64,000 nt of DNA from an uncultured Pelagibacteraceae bacterium (GCA_902625945.1 CACODG010000002.1:62001-126000), one strand, 5' to 3'; shown: positions 26,011-36,160, numbered from the stretch's first letter. Numbers and translations are program-made. The notes: a model not told the origin generated them from the sequence alone.

Positions 26011-27090
26011 ATGGTATCAATTAAAGAATCTTTAACCTTTGACGATGTTTTGTTACTTCCAAGATACTCAGATGTACTACCATCTGAAACAAATGTTTCT
26101 GTAAATTTGACAAAAAAAATCCACTTAAAGGTCCCTTTTTTATCTTCTGCAATGGATACAGTCACAGAGGCTAAAATGGCAATAGCGATCGCTAAAGCTG
26201 GGGGAATAGGAATAATTCATAGAAACCTAAATATAATCAAACAAACAAAAGAAATAATTAAAGTTAAGAAAAAAAAATTATTTGTTGGAGCGGCCGTAGG
26301 AACCAACAAGGAGGATATTGATCGAGCCAAGTCTCTTTTAAATAATGGATGTGATTTAATTGTAATCGATACTGCGCATGGGCATAGTGAAAAAGTCTTA
26401 AAAACTTTATCAAACTTAAAAAAATTTGAAAAAAAAATTCCTATTTGCGTAGGAAATATTGCTACTGGTGAAGCTGCAAAAAAATTATATAATTCTGGAG
26501 CAGATATCATCAAAGTTGGAATTGGACCAGGATCAATTTGCACAACTAGAATGGTAGCAGGTATAGGTGTTCCACAAATTTCAGCTATTATGGAAGTTAA
26601 AAAAGCTCTTAGGAAAAAAAATATTAAAATAATTTCAGACGGCGGAATTAAATTTTCTGGAGATATCGCTAAAGCATTAGCTGCTGGAGCAGATGCGATA
26701 ATGATGGGGTCAATTTTCGCAGGCACAGATGAAAGCCCAGGTAAAAAATTTATAGTAAAAGGCAAAATATTTAAACAGTATAGAGGCATGGGATCTATTG
26801 GGGCAATGTCTTCCGGTTCGGCTAATAGGTATTTTCAAAAAAATTTCAAAGATAAATCAAAATTTATTCCAGAAGGTGTCGAAGGTAGAGTAGAATATAA
26901 AGGAAATGTTGCAAAAATAATTTATCAATTAAAAGGAGGATTAAAGTCCTCAATGGGTTATATTGGAGCAAAAGATCTAGATCAAATAAAAAAGAATGCT
27001 AAATTTATTAAAATTACAAAAGCCGGATTTTATGAAAGCATGGTACACAGTGTAGAAATGACTCAAAAAAATATTAATTATAAACTATGA
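26011..27090 (+). CDS. guaB: IMP dehydrogenase lacking the CBS (Bateman) domains
   Basis: Oxidises IMP to XMP, the committed step of GMP synthesis. The catalytic barrel is complete: LTFDDVLLLPRYSDVLPS, FLSSAMDTVTEA, GIGIIHRNL, VDTAHGHS-like VIDTAHGHS, catalytic loop GPGSICTTRMVAG with C177, flap GMGSIGAMSSGSANRYF and EGVEGRVEYKG. It has only 359 residues against about 490. The two CBS repeats that normally follow the IHRN helix are missing, with EIIKVKKKKLFVGAAVG running straight across (residues 81-97). The NTP-sensing module is thus absent. It overlaps the TPR gene by 4 nt and is part of a psd-to-bamB gene run. Confidence 0.95.
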   Translation: MVSIKESLTFDDVLLLPRYSDVLPSETNVSVNLTKKIHLKVPFLSSAMDTVTEAKMAIAIAKAGGIGIIHRNLNIIKQTKEIIKVKKKKLFVGAAVGTNKEDIDRAKSLLNNGCDLIVIDTAHGHSEKVLKTLSNLKKFEKKIPICVGNIATGEAAKKLYNSGADIIKVGIGPGSICTTRMVAGIGVPQISAIMEVKKALRKKNIKIISDGGIKFSGDIAKALAAGADAIMMGSIFAGTDESPGKKFIVKGKIFKQYRGMGSIGAMSSGSANRYFQKNFKDKSKFIPEGVEGRVEYKGNVAKIIYQLKGGLKSSMGYIGAKDLDQIKKNAKFIKITKAGFYESMVHSVEMTQKNINYKL

Positions 27091-27509
27091 TTTTTCGATT
27101 ATTTCAATTATTGACGTTATTTTTCCTTTTACCAAATTTTTTATTTGCTAACACGCAATTTTTTCAAGAAGGCCTAAGTTTATTTAATAATAAAAAATTT
27201 AATGAGGCAAAATTTAAGTTTGAACAAGATTTAATATTTAATCCAAAAAGTGAAATGTCATATTTGTATTTATCCAAAATATTCAATAATTTAAAAAAAA
27301 AGGACTTAGAGGAACAAAATTTGAATACAGTAATTTTATTAAATCCCAATAATGAGGAAGCATTATATAATTTAGCAAAACTTAAATTAACGGACTCAGA
27401 TTATAATAAAAGTAAAGAACTTAATGAGAGATTGGCAAAACTATGTAATAAATTTTGTAATAAAAGTAAAACTTTGAAAATAGAAATTGAAAATTTATTA
27501 AAAAAATAA
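27087..27509 (+). CDS. Exported TPR-repeat protein (140 aa)
   Basis: A short protein with a signal-peptide-like start (FRLFQLLTLFFLLPNFLFA) followed by about three tetratricopeptide-like helical hairpins (FQEGLSLFNNKKFNEAKFKFEQDL, SYLYLSKIFNN, EALYNLAKLKL). It is probably periplasmic and binds a partner protein, but I recognise no specific family. It sits between guaB and guaA with an ATGA overlap upstream and no gap downstream, so it is co-translated with purine genes, whose relation to it is unclear. Confidence 0.75.
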   Translation: MIFRLFQLLTLFFLLPNFLFANTQFFQEGLSLFNNKKFNEAKFKFEQDLIFNPKSEMSYLYLSKIFNNLKKKDLEEQNLNTVILLNPNNEEALYNLAKLKLTDSDYNKSKELNERLAKLCNKFCNKSKTLKIEIENLLKK

Positions 27510-29069
27510 ATGCAATTTCAAAAGATAGAAGAAAAGATTATAATTGTCGATTTTGGTTCACAAATAACGAAATTAATTGCCCGAAGAGTTAGAGAATTAG
27601 GAGTTTATTCAGAAATATTTACTCCAAAAGAAATTAGAAAAATAGATGATTTTTCTAAAGTAAAAGGCATAATTCTTTCAGGAGGGCCATCGACTGTTAC
27701 AAAGAAAAATTTTCAAAGTATACCAAAAAATATTTTCTCGAAAAAAATTCCTATTCTCGGAATTTGCTACGGTTTACAATTAATAGCTAGACTTTATGGA
27801 GGAAAAATTAAGTCATCAAGAAAAAGAAGAGAATTTGGAAGAGCATATATTTTTAAAAAAAAGAGATCTCTTTTAACTAAAAATTTTTTTAAAAAGAAAA
27901 GCGCAGTTTGGATGAGCCACGAGGATGCTGTAGTTAGATTACCAAAAAAATTTAGAACTGTTGCTTATACAAAAGATTCAAAGCTCACTATAATTGAAAA
28001 TACCAAAGAAAATATTTATGGAGTACAATTTCATCCCGAGGTAACACATACTGATAAAGGAATGCAAATTTTTAAAAATTTTTTATTTTTGATATGTAGG
28101 GTGAAAAAAAAATGGAATGTAATATCTCAAAAAAGAAAATTAATCGAGGATGTAAAAACGGAAGTAAAAAAAGATAAAGTTCTGTGTGCATTATCCGGAG
28201 GTGTAGACAGCAGTGTCGTTGCTTTGTTAATTAATAAAGCAATACAAAAAAACTTAGTTTGTATAATGGTAGACACTGGATTAATGAGAAAAGATGAGTT
28301 CAAGCAAACATATAAGATATTTAAAAATAAATATAAGCTTAACGTAAAGCTAATAAATGCCTCAAAATTCTTTTTAAAAAATTTAAAAAATATTTCAGAC
28401 CCTGAAAAAAAAAGAAAGATTATTGGAAAAATATTTATTGAAATATTTGAAAAAGAAGCAAAAAAAATTAAAAAGGTCAAGTTTCTTGCCCAGGGAACGC
28501 TTTATCCAGATATAATTGAAAGCAGGTCATTCTCTGGTAGTAAGACCTCAAAAATTAAATCTCATCACAATGTAGGTGGACTGCCAAAAAAAATGAATCT
28601 AAAACTAATAGAACCTCTTAAAGAATTATTTAAAGATGAAGTAAGAGTTTTAGGTGCATCATTAGGTCTATCAAGAAGTATAAATTTTAGACATCCTTTT
28701 CCAGGGCCAGGTTTAGGTATTAGGATAATCGGAAGTTTAACTAAAGAAAAAATTAAAATACTTCAAGAAGCTGATCATATTTATATTAATGAATTAGTAA
28801 AAAATAATCTTTACAATAAAATTTGGCAAGCATATGCTGCTTTACTACCAGTAAAAACAGTAGGTGTAATGGGCGATTCAAGAACTTTTGAATATACTTG
28901 CTTATTAAGAGCTGTTATTTCTGAAGATGGGATGACAGCAGACTATTTTAATTTTCCTAAAAATTTTTTAGATAATATTTCTAATAAAATAATAAACAAT
29001 GTAAAGGGAATTAATAGAGTCGTATATGATATAACATCTAAACCACCAAGTACAATTGAGCTAGAATAA
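27510..29069 (+). CDS. guaA: GMP synthase (glutamine-hydrolysing)
   Basis: Converts XMP to GMP using ATP and glutamine. The N-terminal class I amidotransferase has [10 protein letters not shown] (nucleophile Cys) and the His/Glu pair in QFHPEVTH. The ATP-pyrophosphatase domain has [14 protein letters not shown], and the dimerisation domain has [15 protein letters not shown] and the terminal [13 protein letters not shown]. Length 519 aa is standard. With guaB two genes upstream, both GMP-specific steps lie in the same operon. Confidence 0.97.
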   Translation: MQFQKIEEKIIIVDFGSQITKLIARRVRELGVYSEIFTPKEIRKIDDFSKVKGIILSGGPSTVTKKNFQSIPKNIFSKKIPILGICYGLQLIARLYGGKIKSSRKRREFGRAYIFKKKRSLLTKNFFKKKSAVWMSHEDAVVRLPKKFRTVAYTKDSKLTIIENTKENIYGVQFHPEVTHTDKGMQIFKNFLFLICRVKKKWNVISQKRKLIEDVKTEVKKDKVLCALSGGVDSSVVALLINKAIQKNLVCIMVDTGLMRKDEFKQTYKIFKNKYKLNVKLINASKFFLKNLKNISDPEKKRKIIGKIFIEIFEKEAKKIKKVKFLAQGTLYPDIIESRSFSGSKTSKIKSHHNVGGLPKKMNLKLIEPLKELFKDEVRVLGASLGLSRSINFRHPFPGPGLGIRIIGSLTKEKIKILQEADHIYINELVKNNLYNKIWQAYAALLPVKTVGVMGDSRTFEYTCLLRAVISEDGMTADYFNFPKNFLDNISNKIINNVKGINRVVYDITSKPPSTIELE

Positions 29070-29078
29070 AAAACTGGA

Positions 29079-29879
29079 ATGAATAAAAAGATAAAAAAAA
29101 TATTAAACAAAAAAAATAAATCTAAAATTGTAAGTCTTACTGCATATTCTAAAAATATTGCTAAAATTTTAGATAAATACTGTGATATCGTTTTAGTAGG
29201 AGACTCAGTAGCAAACGTTTTATACTCATTTAAAAATACTCACGAAATTAAATTAGAAAATATAATTCAACATACTCAAAGTGTAAGAAAAGGTATAAAA
29301 AAATCTTTATTAATTGTTGATATGCCTAAGGGTACATATAAAAATAAGAAGTTAGCAAAAAAAAATGCTAAGCTCATTATGAAACTCACTGGATGTGATG
29401 GGGTAAAAATAGAAAGTAATAAGAGGAATTCTAATATAATTAAAGAATTAGTTAAAGAAAAAATTCCTGTTATGGGGCATATTGGCTTTACTCCTCAATT
29501 TAAAAAAAATTTTATGATAGAGGGAACAACACAAAGTGGAGGAAAAAAATTATTAAATGAAGCTTTTCAAATTGAAAAAGCCGGCGCATTTTCTATTGTT
29601 TTAGAATGTATAGCGCCGAATAGCTCTCGTTTAATTACTAAAAAACTCAAAATTCCAACTATTGGCATAGGCGCATCTTCTTATTGTGATGGTCAAATAC
29701 TGGTAACTGATGATATGCTGGGCTTAAGCGGTTTTTATCCAAAATTTGTAAAAAAATATGTTTCTCTAGACAGAGTAATTGAAAAAGCTGTAAAAAAATA
29801 TACTAAAGAGGTAAAACTAAAAAAATTTCCCAAAAAAATAAATTTTTTAAATGGATCAAAACATAGAAAAAAAAATTGA
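29079..29879 (+). CDS. panB: 3-methyl-2-oxobutanoate hydroxymethyltransferase
   Basis: Makes ketopantoate from 2-oxoisovalerate and methylene-tetrahydrofolate, the first committed pantothenate step. Conserved segments seen are DIVLVGDSVAN, LIVDMPKGTY, CDGVKIES, PVMGHIGFTPQ, IVLECIAP and CDGQILVTDDMLGL, covering the metal- and substrate-binding residues. Length 266 aa is typical. panC is not adjacent. Its 3' end overlaps the next gene by 29 nt. The assignment is firm from the motifs even though the protein is very lysine-rich. Confidence 0.93.
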   Translation: MNKKIKKILNKKNKSKIVSLTAYSKNIAKILDKYCDIVLVGDSVANVLYSFKNTHEIKLENIIQHTQSVRKGIKKSLLIVDMPKGTYKNKKLAKKNAKLIMKLTGCDGVKIESNKRNSNIIKELVKEKIPVMGHIGFTPQFKKNFMIEGTTQSGGKKLLNEAFQIEKAGAFSIVLECIAPNSSRLITKKLKIPTIGIGASSYCDGQILVTDDMLGLSGFYPKFVKKYVSLDRVIEKAVKKYTKEVKLKKFPKKINFLNGSKHRKKN

Positions 29880-30360
29880 TATAAGAGAAAAGATAGCTTC
29901 TTTTGTTGAAAAAAATAAGATAAAATTAATTTTTCTTACATTTATATTGGTTACAACATTTATAGCGCTAGTTTATTTTAAAATTAGTACAGAGACTAAA
30001 AATGAGATTATTTCAGAGAAATATATTCAAGCTGGTTTATATTTATCTAAAGATAAAAAAGAAGAGTCAAATAAAATTTACGCAGAAATTATTGAGAGTA
30101 AAAATGAAATATATTCTATATTAGCACTAAATGTTATTTTAGAAAAAAAACTTGAGAATGATAAAGAAAAAATTGAAAAATATTTTTCAATGGTTGAAAA
30201 AAGCATAAAGTCAAAAGATCAAAAAGATTTGCTAATTATTAAAAAAAGTTTGTTCTTAATTAAAAACTCTAATATCAGCGAGGGCAGAGATTTGCTAAAA
30301 AAAATTATTGACTCAAATTCAAAATATAGTGAAATAGCAAAAGAAATTATTTCAGAATAA
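29851..30360 (+). CDS. Membrane-anchored YfgM-like helical-repeat protein
   Basis: A 169-aa protein with a short cytoplasmic start, one transmembrane segment (KLIFLTFILVTTFIALVYF, about residues 24-42), and a periplasmic helical part with weak TPR character (LSKDKKEESNKIYAEIIESKNEIYS). Position just before a BamB-like lipoprotein and the overall plan match the YfgM/TPR_21 proteins found next to bamB in many proteobacteria. These assist SecYEG or periplasmic folding. Similarity is mostly architectural, so the family name is tentative. Confidence 0.65.
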   Translation: MDQNIEKKIDIREKIASFVEKNKIKLIFLTFILVTTFIALVYFKISTETKNEIISEKYIQAGLYLSKDKKEESNKIYAEIIESKNEIYSILALNVILEKKLENDKEKIEKYFSMVEKSIKSKDQKDLLIIKKSLFLIKNSNISEGRDLLKKIIDSNSKYSEIAKEIISE

Positions 30361-30372
30361 AAACATAAAAAA

Positions 30373-31701
30373 GTGATTAAATTCTTTTTCATTATCTTAG
30401 CTTTTATATTTGTAAATAGCTGCTCTTTTGACGATAAGTCTGGAATATGGAAAAATGAAAAAATTATATCAAAAAATGAAAGTGATCCATTTAAAAAATT
30501 TGAAGACTTAAGCGTTGCCAACAAGCCTTTTAATCAAATAATTAAATTTAAAGGAAATTTTCAATTCAAAAAATCAAAAAAAATAATAAATTCAAAATGG
30601 AAAGATATATTTTACAGTGAGTCAAATAACTTAGAAAATTTTACTTATAAAAATACTAATAAGCTTACTTTTAAGAGCAAAAAAATTACAAGACATCAAT
30701 TAAACGATTTTATCCTATTTGATAATGATAAAATTATTTCAAGTGATAATAAAGGTAATATTTTAATTTTTTCAATAGAAGAAAAAAAATTTTTAAAAAA
30801 ATTCAATTTTTATAAAAATAAGTATAAAAATATAAATAAACACCTAAATTTAATCCTAGATAATAATAAGATATTTGTTTCTGATAATCTTGGATATTTA
30901 TATGCAATCAATTTAGTTAATAATGAAGTTTTATGGGCAAAAAACTACAAAGTCCCATTCCGATCTAATATCAAGATTTCTGACGAAAAATTAATTTTAT
31001 CAAATCAGAATAATTTTTTATTTTTCTTTGATAAAAATACAGGTAATTTGTTAAGAGAAATTCCCACAGAAGAAACAGTTTTAAAAAATGAATTTCAAAA
31101 CAACTTATCATTAAACCAAGAAAAATTATTTTTTTTAAATACCTACGGTTCGTTATACGCTATTAATTTAACGAATATGAAAATATTATGGTTTTTAAAT
31201 TTAAACCAATCAGTTGATATAAATCCAAGTAGTTTGTTTAAAGGCAATCAAGTTATAAATTATAAAAATAATGTAATAGTTTCATCAAATCAGTCATTAT
31301 ATATTTTAGATACTAATACAGGAAGAATATTATTTAAGAAAAATTTTACGTCTCAATTAAAACCGTTGATTTACAATGATGTACTTTTCCTTATTTCTAA
31401 AAATGATTTATTAATATCTATGAATTTAATTACAGGTGAAATCTTATATTCTTATAATATTAATCAACTAATCGCAGATTTTCTGAATCTTAAAAAAAAG
31501 AAAGCTCAATTTAAAAGTTTAATGATTGCAAACGATAAAATTTTTATTTTTTTAAATAATTCTTTTTTACTAAAATTTAAAATAAATGGAGATCTCGAGG
31601 AAATAAGTAAACTCCCGTCTAAAATTAATACTCAGCCAATATTTATCAATAGTTCAATGTTGTACTTAGATAAGAAAAATAAAATTTCAATAATTGATTA
31701 A
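30373..31701 (+). CDS. bamB: BamB-like outer-membrane assembly lipoprotein
   Basis: A beta-propeller lipoprotein of the outer-membrane protein assembly (BAM) complex. It begins with GTG at 30373, a hydrophobic leader and lipobox FVNSC with C17 as the lipidated residue. The body has PQQ-type propeller repeats, for example NLGYLYAINLVNNEVLWAKN, YGSLYAINLTNMKILWFLN and NQSLYILDTNTGRILFKKN. The 442-aa length suits eight blades. It follows the YfgM-like gene, as in other proteobacteria, but no der (engA) gene follows. It converges with purF, overlapping by 4 nt. Confidence 0.88.
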   Translation: MIKFFFIILAFIFVNSCSFDDKSGIWKNEKIISKNESDPFKKFEDLSVANKPFNQIIKFKGNFQFKKSKKIINSKWKDIFYSESNNLENFTYKNTNKLTFKSKKITRHQLNDFILFDNDKIISSDNKGNILIFSIEEKKFLKKFNFYKNKYKNINKHLNLILDNNKIFVSDNLGYLYAINLVNNEVLWAKNYKVPFRSNIKISDEKLILSNQNNFLFFFDKNTGNLLREIPTEETVLKNEFQNNLSLNQEKLFFLNTYGSLYAINLTNMKILWFLNLNQSVDINPSSLFKGNQVINYKNNVIVSSNQSLYILDTNTGRILFKKNFTSQLKPLIYNDVLFLISKNDLLISMNLITGEILYSYNINQLIADFLNLKKKKAQFKSLMIANDKIFIFLNNSFLLKFKINGDLEEISKLPSKINTQPIFINSSMLYLDKKNKISIID

Positions 31702-33149
31702 TTATTTGACTTGCCACTAAGTAAAGATAGTTGTTTAATTTTGAGACCCTGTAAGCTGTCTTCTGGCTTGATTGGATAATCACCAGTAAAATAATGATCA
31801 CTAAATTGCGGGTAATTAGAATTCCTGCTTTTTCCTGTCAGTGCTTTGTAGAGTCCGTCTAAAGATAAAAATCTTAAACTTGCCGCTTGAATATGCTTAC
31901 ACATTGACGAAATACTTTTATCGTTGGCAAGCAACTCTTCTTTCGTGGGCATATCAACTCCATAATAATCTGGAAATTTTATTTCTGGGCAAGCAATTCT
32001 AACATGTACTTCTTTTGCTCCATTTTCGTAAAGCATTTTTACAATTTTATTACAGGTTGTTCCCCTTACTAAAGAGTCATCTATTAAAATAATCGATTTA
32101 TTTTTAATAATTGACTTTGTAGAACTGAGTTTAAGTTTTACTCCTAAGCTTCTGATGTTTTGGGATGGTTCTATAAAAGTTCTACCAACATAATGATTTC
32201 TGATTAGACCTAATTCGAATTTTTTCTTTGATTGCTCCGCATATCCCAGTGCTGCTGGAACACCAGAGTCTGGAACAGGTACAACTAAATCAGCTTCTAA
32301 ATCCGTTTCTTTAGCCAGCTCAACACCTAGTTCTTTTCTATATTCGTAAGCACATTTTCCAGCAATTAAACTATCAGGTCTTGCAAAATATATATATTCA
32401 AAGACACACGGTCTTGATTTTTGTTTTGGAAATGGTTTTAAACTTGTTAGTTTACTGTTTTCGATAACTACAATTTCTCCATTTTCTACCTCTCTTACAA
32501 ATGAAGCTCCTACAATATCAAGTGCACAAGTTTCAGATGCAAAAATATATGAATTTTTTAATTTACCAATTATTAAAGGTCTAATTCCAAACGGATCTCT
32601 CACTCCAACAAGTTTTTTGTTAGTCATAAGCACTAATGCGTAACCTCCCTTAATTTGAAAAATTGCATCAATTAGTTTATCTATAAATTTTTGCCTCTTT
32701 GATTTTGCAATTAACTGAACAATCGTTTCAGTATCACTAGTAGTCCTGAAAATTGCACCGTCCTTTACGAGAGACTCTCTTAACAATAGTGCATTAGTAA
32801 GGTTTCCATTATGAGCTATACTTAGTCCTCCCATATGTAAATCTGCAAAAAATGGTTGTATATTTCTTAAGGACGTCTCACCAGTAGTTGAGTATCTATT
32901 ATGACCAATTGCAAATGTTCCAGGTAATTTTTTTAAAGTTTCTGCTTCAGTAAAATGATCTCCAACTAAACCCTGTCTTTTCTCTGAGTGAAAATTTTTT
33001 CCATCAAATGACACTATACCACATCCTTCTTGACCTCTATGTTGTAAAGCGTGAAGTCCTAAAGCAACTAATGCAGAAGCATCTTCATGACTCGATATTC
33101 CGAAAACACCACATTCTTCTCTTAAATAATCTTTTTTAGATTTTTTCAA
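31698..33149 (-). CDS. purF: Amidophosphoribosyltransferase
   Basis: First step of purine synthesis, forming phosphoribosylamine from PRPP and glutamine. The Ntn-type glutaminase begins at C13 after a 12-residue propeptide (REECGVFGI), with ALQHRGQEGCGI, GHNRYSTTG and SIAHNGNL. The phosphoribosyltransferase part carries the PRPP loop IILIDDSLVRGTT. Cysteines resembling the family Fe-S ligands are visible around the C-terminal CPEI segment. Length 483 aa. Its start overlaps cvpA by 14 nt, as in many proteobacteria. Confidence 0.97.
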   Translation of the reverse strand: MKKSKKDYLREECGVFGISSHEDASALVALGLHALQHRGQEGCGIVSFDGKNFHSEKRQGLVGDHFTEAETLKKLPGTFAIGHNRYSTTGETSLRNIQPFFADLHMGGLSIAHNGNLTNALLLRESLVKDGAIFRTTSDTETIVQLIAKSKRQKFIDKLIDAIFQIKGGYALVLMTNKKLVGVRDPFGIRPLIIGKLKNSYIFASETCALDIVGASFVREVENGEIVVIENSKLTSLKPFPKQKSRPCVFEYIYFARPDSLIAGKCAYEYRKELGVELAKETDLEADLVVPVPDSGVPAALGYAEQSKKKFELGLIRNHYVGRTFIEPSQNIRSLGVKLKLSSTKSIIKNKSIILIDDSLVRGTTCNKIVKMLYENGAKEVHVRIACPEIKFPDYYGVDMPTKEELLANDKSISSMCKHIQAASLRFLSLDGLYKALTGKSRNSNYPQFSDHYFTGDYPIKPEDSLQGLKIKQLSLLSGKSNN

Positions 33150-33684
33150 TTTTTTCCTTTGTATCTATGAAATCCTCACTTGATGGAAACTCCTCGACTA
33201 ATATTTCACTTCCTTTTTTTATCAAATTAAAAGAAAGCGCATCTTCTGCAGATATACCCCAATTCTTATAAGGATAAAACCAATTTAATACAGAAAATAT
33301 ACACACAGAAACAATATAACCTTTGAAGACTCCGAAAAATAAACCAAAAGTTTTATCAATTGAACCAACTCCTGTCCAAGTCACGGCTTTACTAAGAGTT
33401 TTACCTATAACTATTGTTAAAAAAAGAGTAAAAATAAAAATTAATATACCCAGGCCAATATTATTAATAAATTCGGATTCTATATATTCACTAACCGTGG
33501 GTTGAAATTTTGGAACTAGTATTATTGTTACAATTAAAGATACCACCCATTTCATAAAAGAGATTAAACTTAAAGAAAAACCCTTCAAAAAACATTGAAT
33601 AACAAAATAAATTAAAATTATAGCAACTGTAGTATCAAAAAAATTTATATTATCTATTAAACCTTTGAAGTTATCCAAAATCAT
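33136..33684 (-). CDS. cvpA: CvpA-family inner-membrane protein
   Basis: A 182-aa protein with four hydrophobic segments (TTVAIILIYFVIQCFLKGF, VVSLIVTIILV, LGILIFIFTLFLTIVIG, FGVFKGYIVSVCIFSVL) and the family DTTVAIIL...KGF start plus GSIDKTFGLFFGVFKGY. CvpA-family proteins are linked to colicin V production and peroxide/envelope homeostasis; exact function is unclear. Placement just before purF is a conserved arrangement. It lies 1 nt behind the RND gene. Confidence 0.9.
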   Translation of the reverse strand: MILDNFKGLIDNINFFDTTVAIILIYFVIQCFLKGFSLSLISFMKWVVSLIVTIILVPKFQPTVSEYIESEFINNIGLGILIFIFTLFLTIVIGKTLSKAVTWTGVGSIDKTFGLFFGVFKGYIVSVCIFSVLNWFYPYKNWGISAEDALSFNLIKKGSEILVEEFPSSEDFIDTKEKIEKI

Positions 33685-33685
33685 A

Positions 33686-36160
33686 TTAGATATTTTTTAT
33701 TTCTTCACCAAAGGGTTTATAAATAAGTAGCAATTTAGGAAGTAAAGTTAACACTGATATCATAGCAAGAAGCATCGCTATACCTGTAAAAACACCAAAA
33801 TATATTGTTGGTATAAAATTTGATAAAATTAAAATTGAAAAACCAAAAACAATAGTTATTGAAGTATTTAAAATCGCTATTCCGACTGTATTGTGACATC
33901 TGTCCAAAGTTTTGCTATAGACTCTAATTTTTTTAAATTCTTCTCTAAATCTGTATATATAATGAATACTATTATCTACTGCTATTCCAATTGTTATAGC
34001 AGCTATAGTGATTGTCATCATATCTAAAGGTATTTCCATCAGGCCAATTATTCCAAGAATAAAAAAAGCAGCGATAAAATTCGGAACAACACCAATTAAA
34101 GATAAAGTAATATTTCTAAACAATATCATAAACATTAAAAAAATACCTAATATCACAATTCCTAAAGTCAAAATTTGAGACTTAAATAAGCTTTGTAATA
34201 AATTATTGAATAATATCAAAACGCCAGCTAATTTATATTCACTCTTATCAAAACCTAATTTAGTATTTAGATCGGTATTAATTTTGTTGATTAAGTCATT
34301 TCGTCTTAAATTTTCTAAAGAATCTTTAATTCTTACTGTAATTCTAGCTTCATCTTTATCAACTGATATATAAGGAGAAACTATTTCTTTTTTTATTTCC
34401 TCGGGAATTTTACTGTACAAAACAGCTATTTCTAAACTTTGTAATTCTTTATTGTTTAAATCTTCAGCAACTCTTAAAATTGATCCAAACGAGAGCACTT
34501 TTCCTATTTCAGGCAAAGAGTCCAGGTAATCATGAATTTTTAAAATTTTATCCATTTTATCTCTTGTAAACCAATATTTTGACTTATCCTCCTCAGTGTC
34601 AGTATCCTCGTCCCATTCAGAAAATTCATCCTTATCTTTTTGGCCAGATTGATTTACAGGAAATTTTAATATTACATCTAGTGGCGTAGTCCCCCCAAGG
34701 TCATCATCAATTATTTTCATTCCTTTATAAATTTCTGTTTCTTTATCAAAATAATTTATAAAACTATTTTCTACTTCTAGCTTAAATATACCAATAACAC
34801 TTAAAGTAATAATTATGAAAGTGGGTACAAATATAAAATAACGATTTTTTTTTGCAGCCGAACTAAGAAAAGAAGTAACAAAAGATTTTTTATTTTCTTT
34901 AACGTTTATTTCATTATCCGAAGAAAAAATATTTAGTAAAGATGGCAAAAGTAGAAAAGTAACAAATAAAGAAATAATTAATCCTAAAGTCATCATCCAG
35001 CCAAAATCAATTATAGGTTTTATACCGCTAAATATTAAAGATAAAAAAGCACAAATAGTTGTTAACACAGTGTAAAGAATAGGTAATATCATTTTTTTAC
35101 TAGCTTCAAATACAGCTTCTTTATTTGAAAGATTTTGACTCTCTTGTTTGAGTTGTAAAAATCTAACTGTTAAATGAATATTCATTGCCATATTTAATAT
35201 CAACATCAGAGCAATGAAATTTGATGAAATTACTGTAACCTTCCATCCCACCAAGCCTAAAAGTCCAGTCATCATAATCACTGATGTTGCACAACCAAGC
35301 AATGGCATGATTACCCATTTTATGTTTCTAAATATGTACCATAGCGTTAAGATAATAAATACAAAAACACCAAACCCAAAAACAATAATATCATTTTTAA
35401 TAAACGTCATCATGTCATCAGCGATCATAGGAATCCCACCTAAATGAATTTTAGCATTTTCACCATACTTGTTAATAACATCTCTTATCTCGCTAATATT
35501 TTGATGATTTCTAATATTGTATAAATTTTTGTAATTTTCATACTCTTTTAGAAAGTTTTTATAATTAGTTTTTTCCTCTTTAGTTAAACTATTTTCACTA
35601 TACTGATTAAAAAATTTTTCTTTTACCTTGACGTATTCATCTAATCGTTTGTCTTTTTTAAGATACACCACTATACCCGATGTCTTTCCATCTTTACTAA
35701 TTACATAATCTTTATATATTGGGCTATTAACAATTTCTTCAAATCCCCTTTCTCTATCAATTTCAGGATAAGCTAAGGTTTTATAGTTTTTTAACCTATC
35801 CATTAAGCTCTCATTAGTGCTTTTCAAAAGCGGAACATCTATTATAGTAATTACACTGTCCACCCAATTTAATTTTTCAATTTTAGATTTAAGAAGCTGA
35901 AGGTTAAGAATAGTTTCTTTTTCTTTAAAACTTGATACTGGGGAATAAGTAAGAACTAAAAATTCCTTAGAACCGTATCTTTCATTTATTTCTCTGAGAA
36001 ATTTTAGATCTTTATCCCCCTCGAGCAACAAAGCATCAGAAGAAGCATCTAAATTGAAATTTTTTGCATTATAAAATGAAAAACCAATTAATATAGCTAA
36101 AAGAAATAATGTTAATTTAGGATAATCAATTACAAATTTTTTATAAACAAATGAGAACAT
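33686..36160 (-). CDS. RND-superfamily (MMPL-type) transporter
   Basis: An 824-aa inner-membrane transporter with the duplicated RND plan: one N-terminal helix, a large periplasmic loop (about 40-230), a six-helix bundle containing an SSD-like region, a second periplasmic loop, then a second helix bundle with GIAVDNSIHYIYRFREE, typical of the MMPL/'predicted exporter' group. A low-complexity acidic stretch (EWDEDTDTEEDKSKYW) sits in the second loop. It may export a lipid or hopanoid-like molecule; substrate is unknown. It lies between dnaB and cvpA, where other alphaproteobacteria often have alr and radA. Confidence 0.85.
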   Translation of the reverse strand: MFSFVYKKFVIDYPKLTLFLLAILIGFSFYNAKNFNLDASSDALLLEGDKDLKFLREINERYGSKEFLVLTYSPVSSFKEKETILNLQLLKSKIEKLNWVDSVITIIDVPLLKSTNESLMDRLKNYKTLAYPEIDRERGFEEIVNSPIYKDYVISKDGKTSGIVVYLKKDKRLDEYVKVKEKFFNQYSENSLTKEEKTNYKNFLKEYENYKNLYNIRNHQNISEIRDVINKYGENAKIHLGGIPMIADDMMTFIKNDIIVFGFGVFVFIILTLWYIFRNIKWVIMPLLGCATSVIMMTGLLGLVGWKVTVISSNFIALMLILNMAMNIHLTVRFLQLKQESQNLSNKEAVFEASKKMILPILYTVLTTICAFLSLIFSGIKPIIDFGWMMTLGLIISLFVTFLLLPSLLNIFSSDNEINVKENKKSFVTSFLSSAAKKNRYFIFVPTFIIITLSVIGIFKLEVENSFINYFDKETEIYKGMKIIDDDLGGTTPLDVILKFPVNQSGQKDKDEFSEWDEDTDTEEDKSKYWFTRDKMDKILKIHDYLDSLPEIGKVLSFGSILRVAEDLNNKELQSLEIAVLYSKIPEEIKKEIVSPYISVDKDEARITVRIKDSLENLRRNDLINKINTDLNTKLGFDKSEYKLAGVLILFNNLLQSLFKSQILTLGIVILGIFLMFMILFRNITLSLIGVVPNFIAAFFILGIIGLMEIPLDMMTITIAAITIGIAVDNSIHYIYRFREEFKKIRVYSKTLDRCHNTVGIAILNTSITIVFGFSILILSNFIPTIYFGVFTGIAMLLAMISVLTLLPKLLLIYKPFGEEIKNI

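Noticed and set aside
26217-26789. 190-codon minus-strand frame opposite guaB
   Set aside because: Long, but fully inside guaB on the other strand. The Pro/Ile/Phe-rich product mirrors Gly/Asn/Lys codons of guaB and matches no motif.
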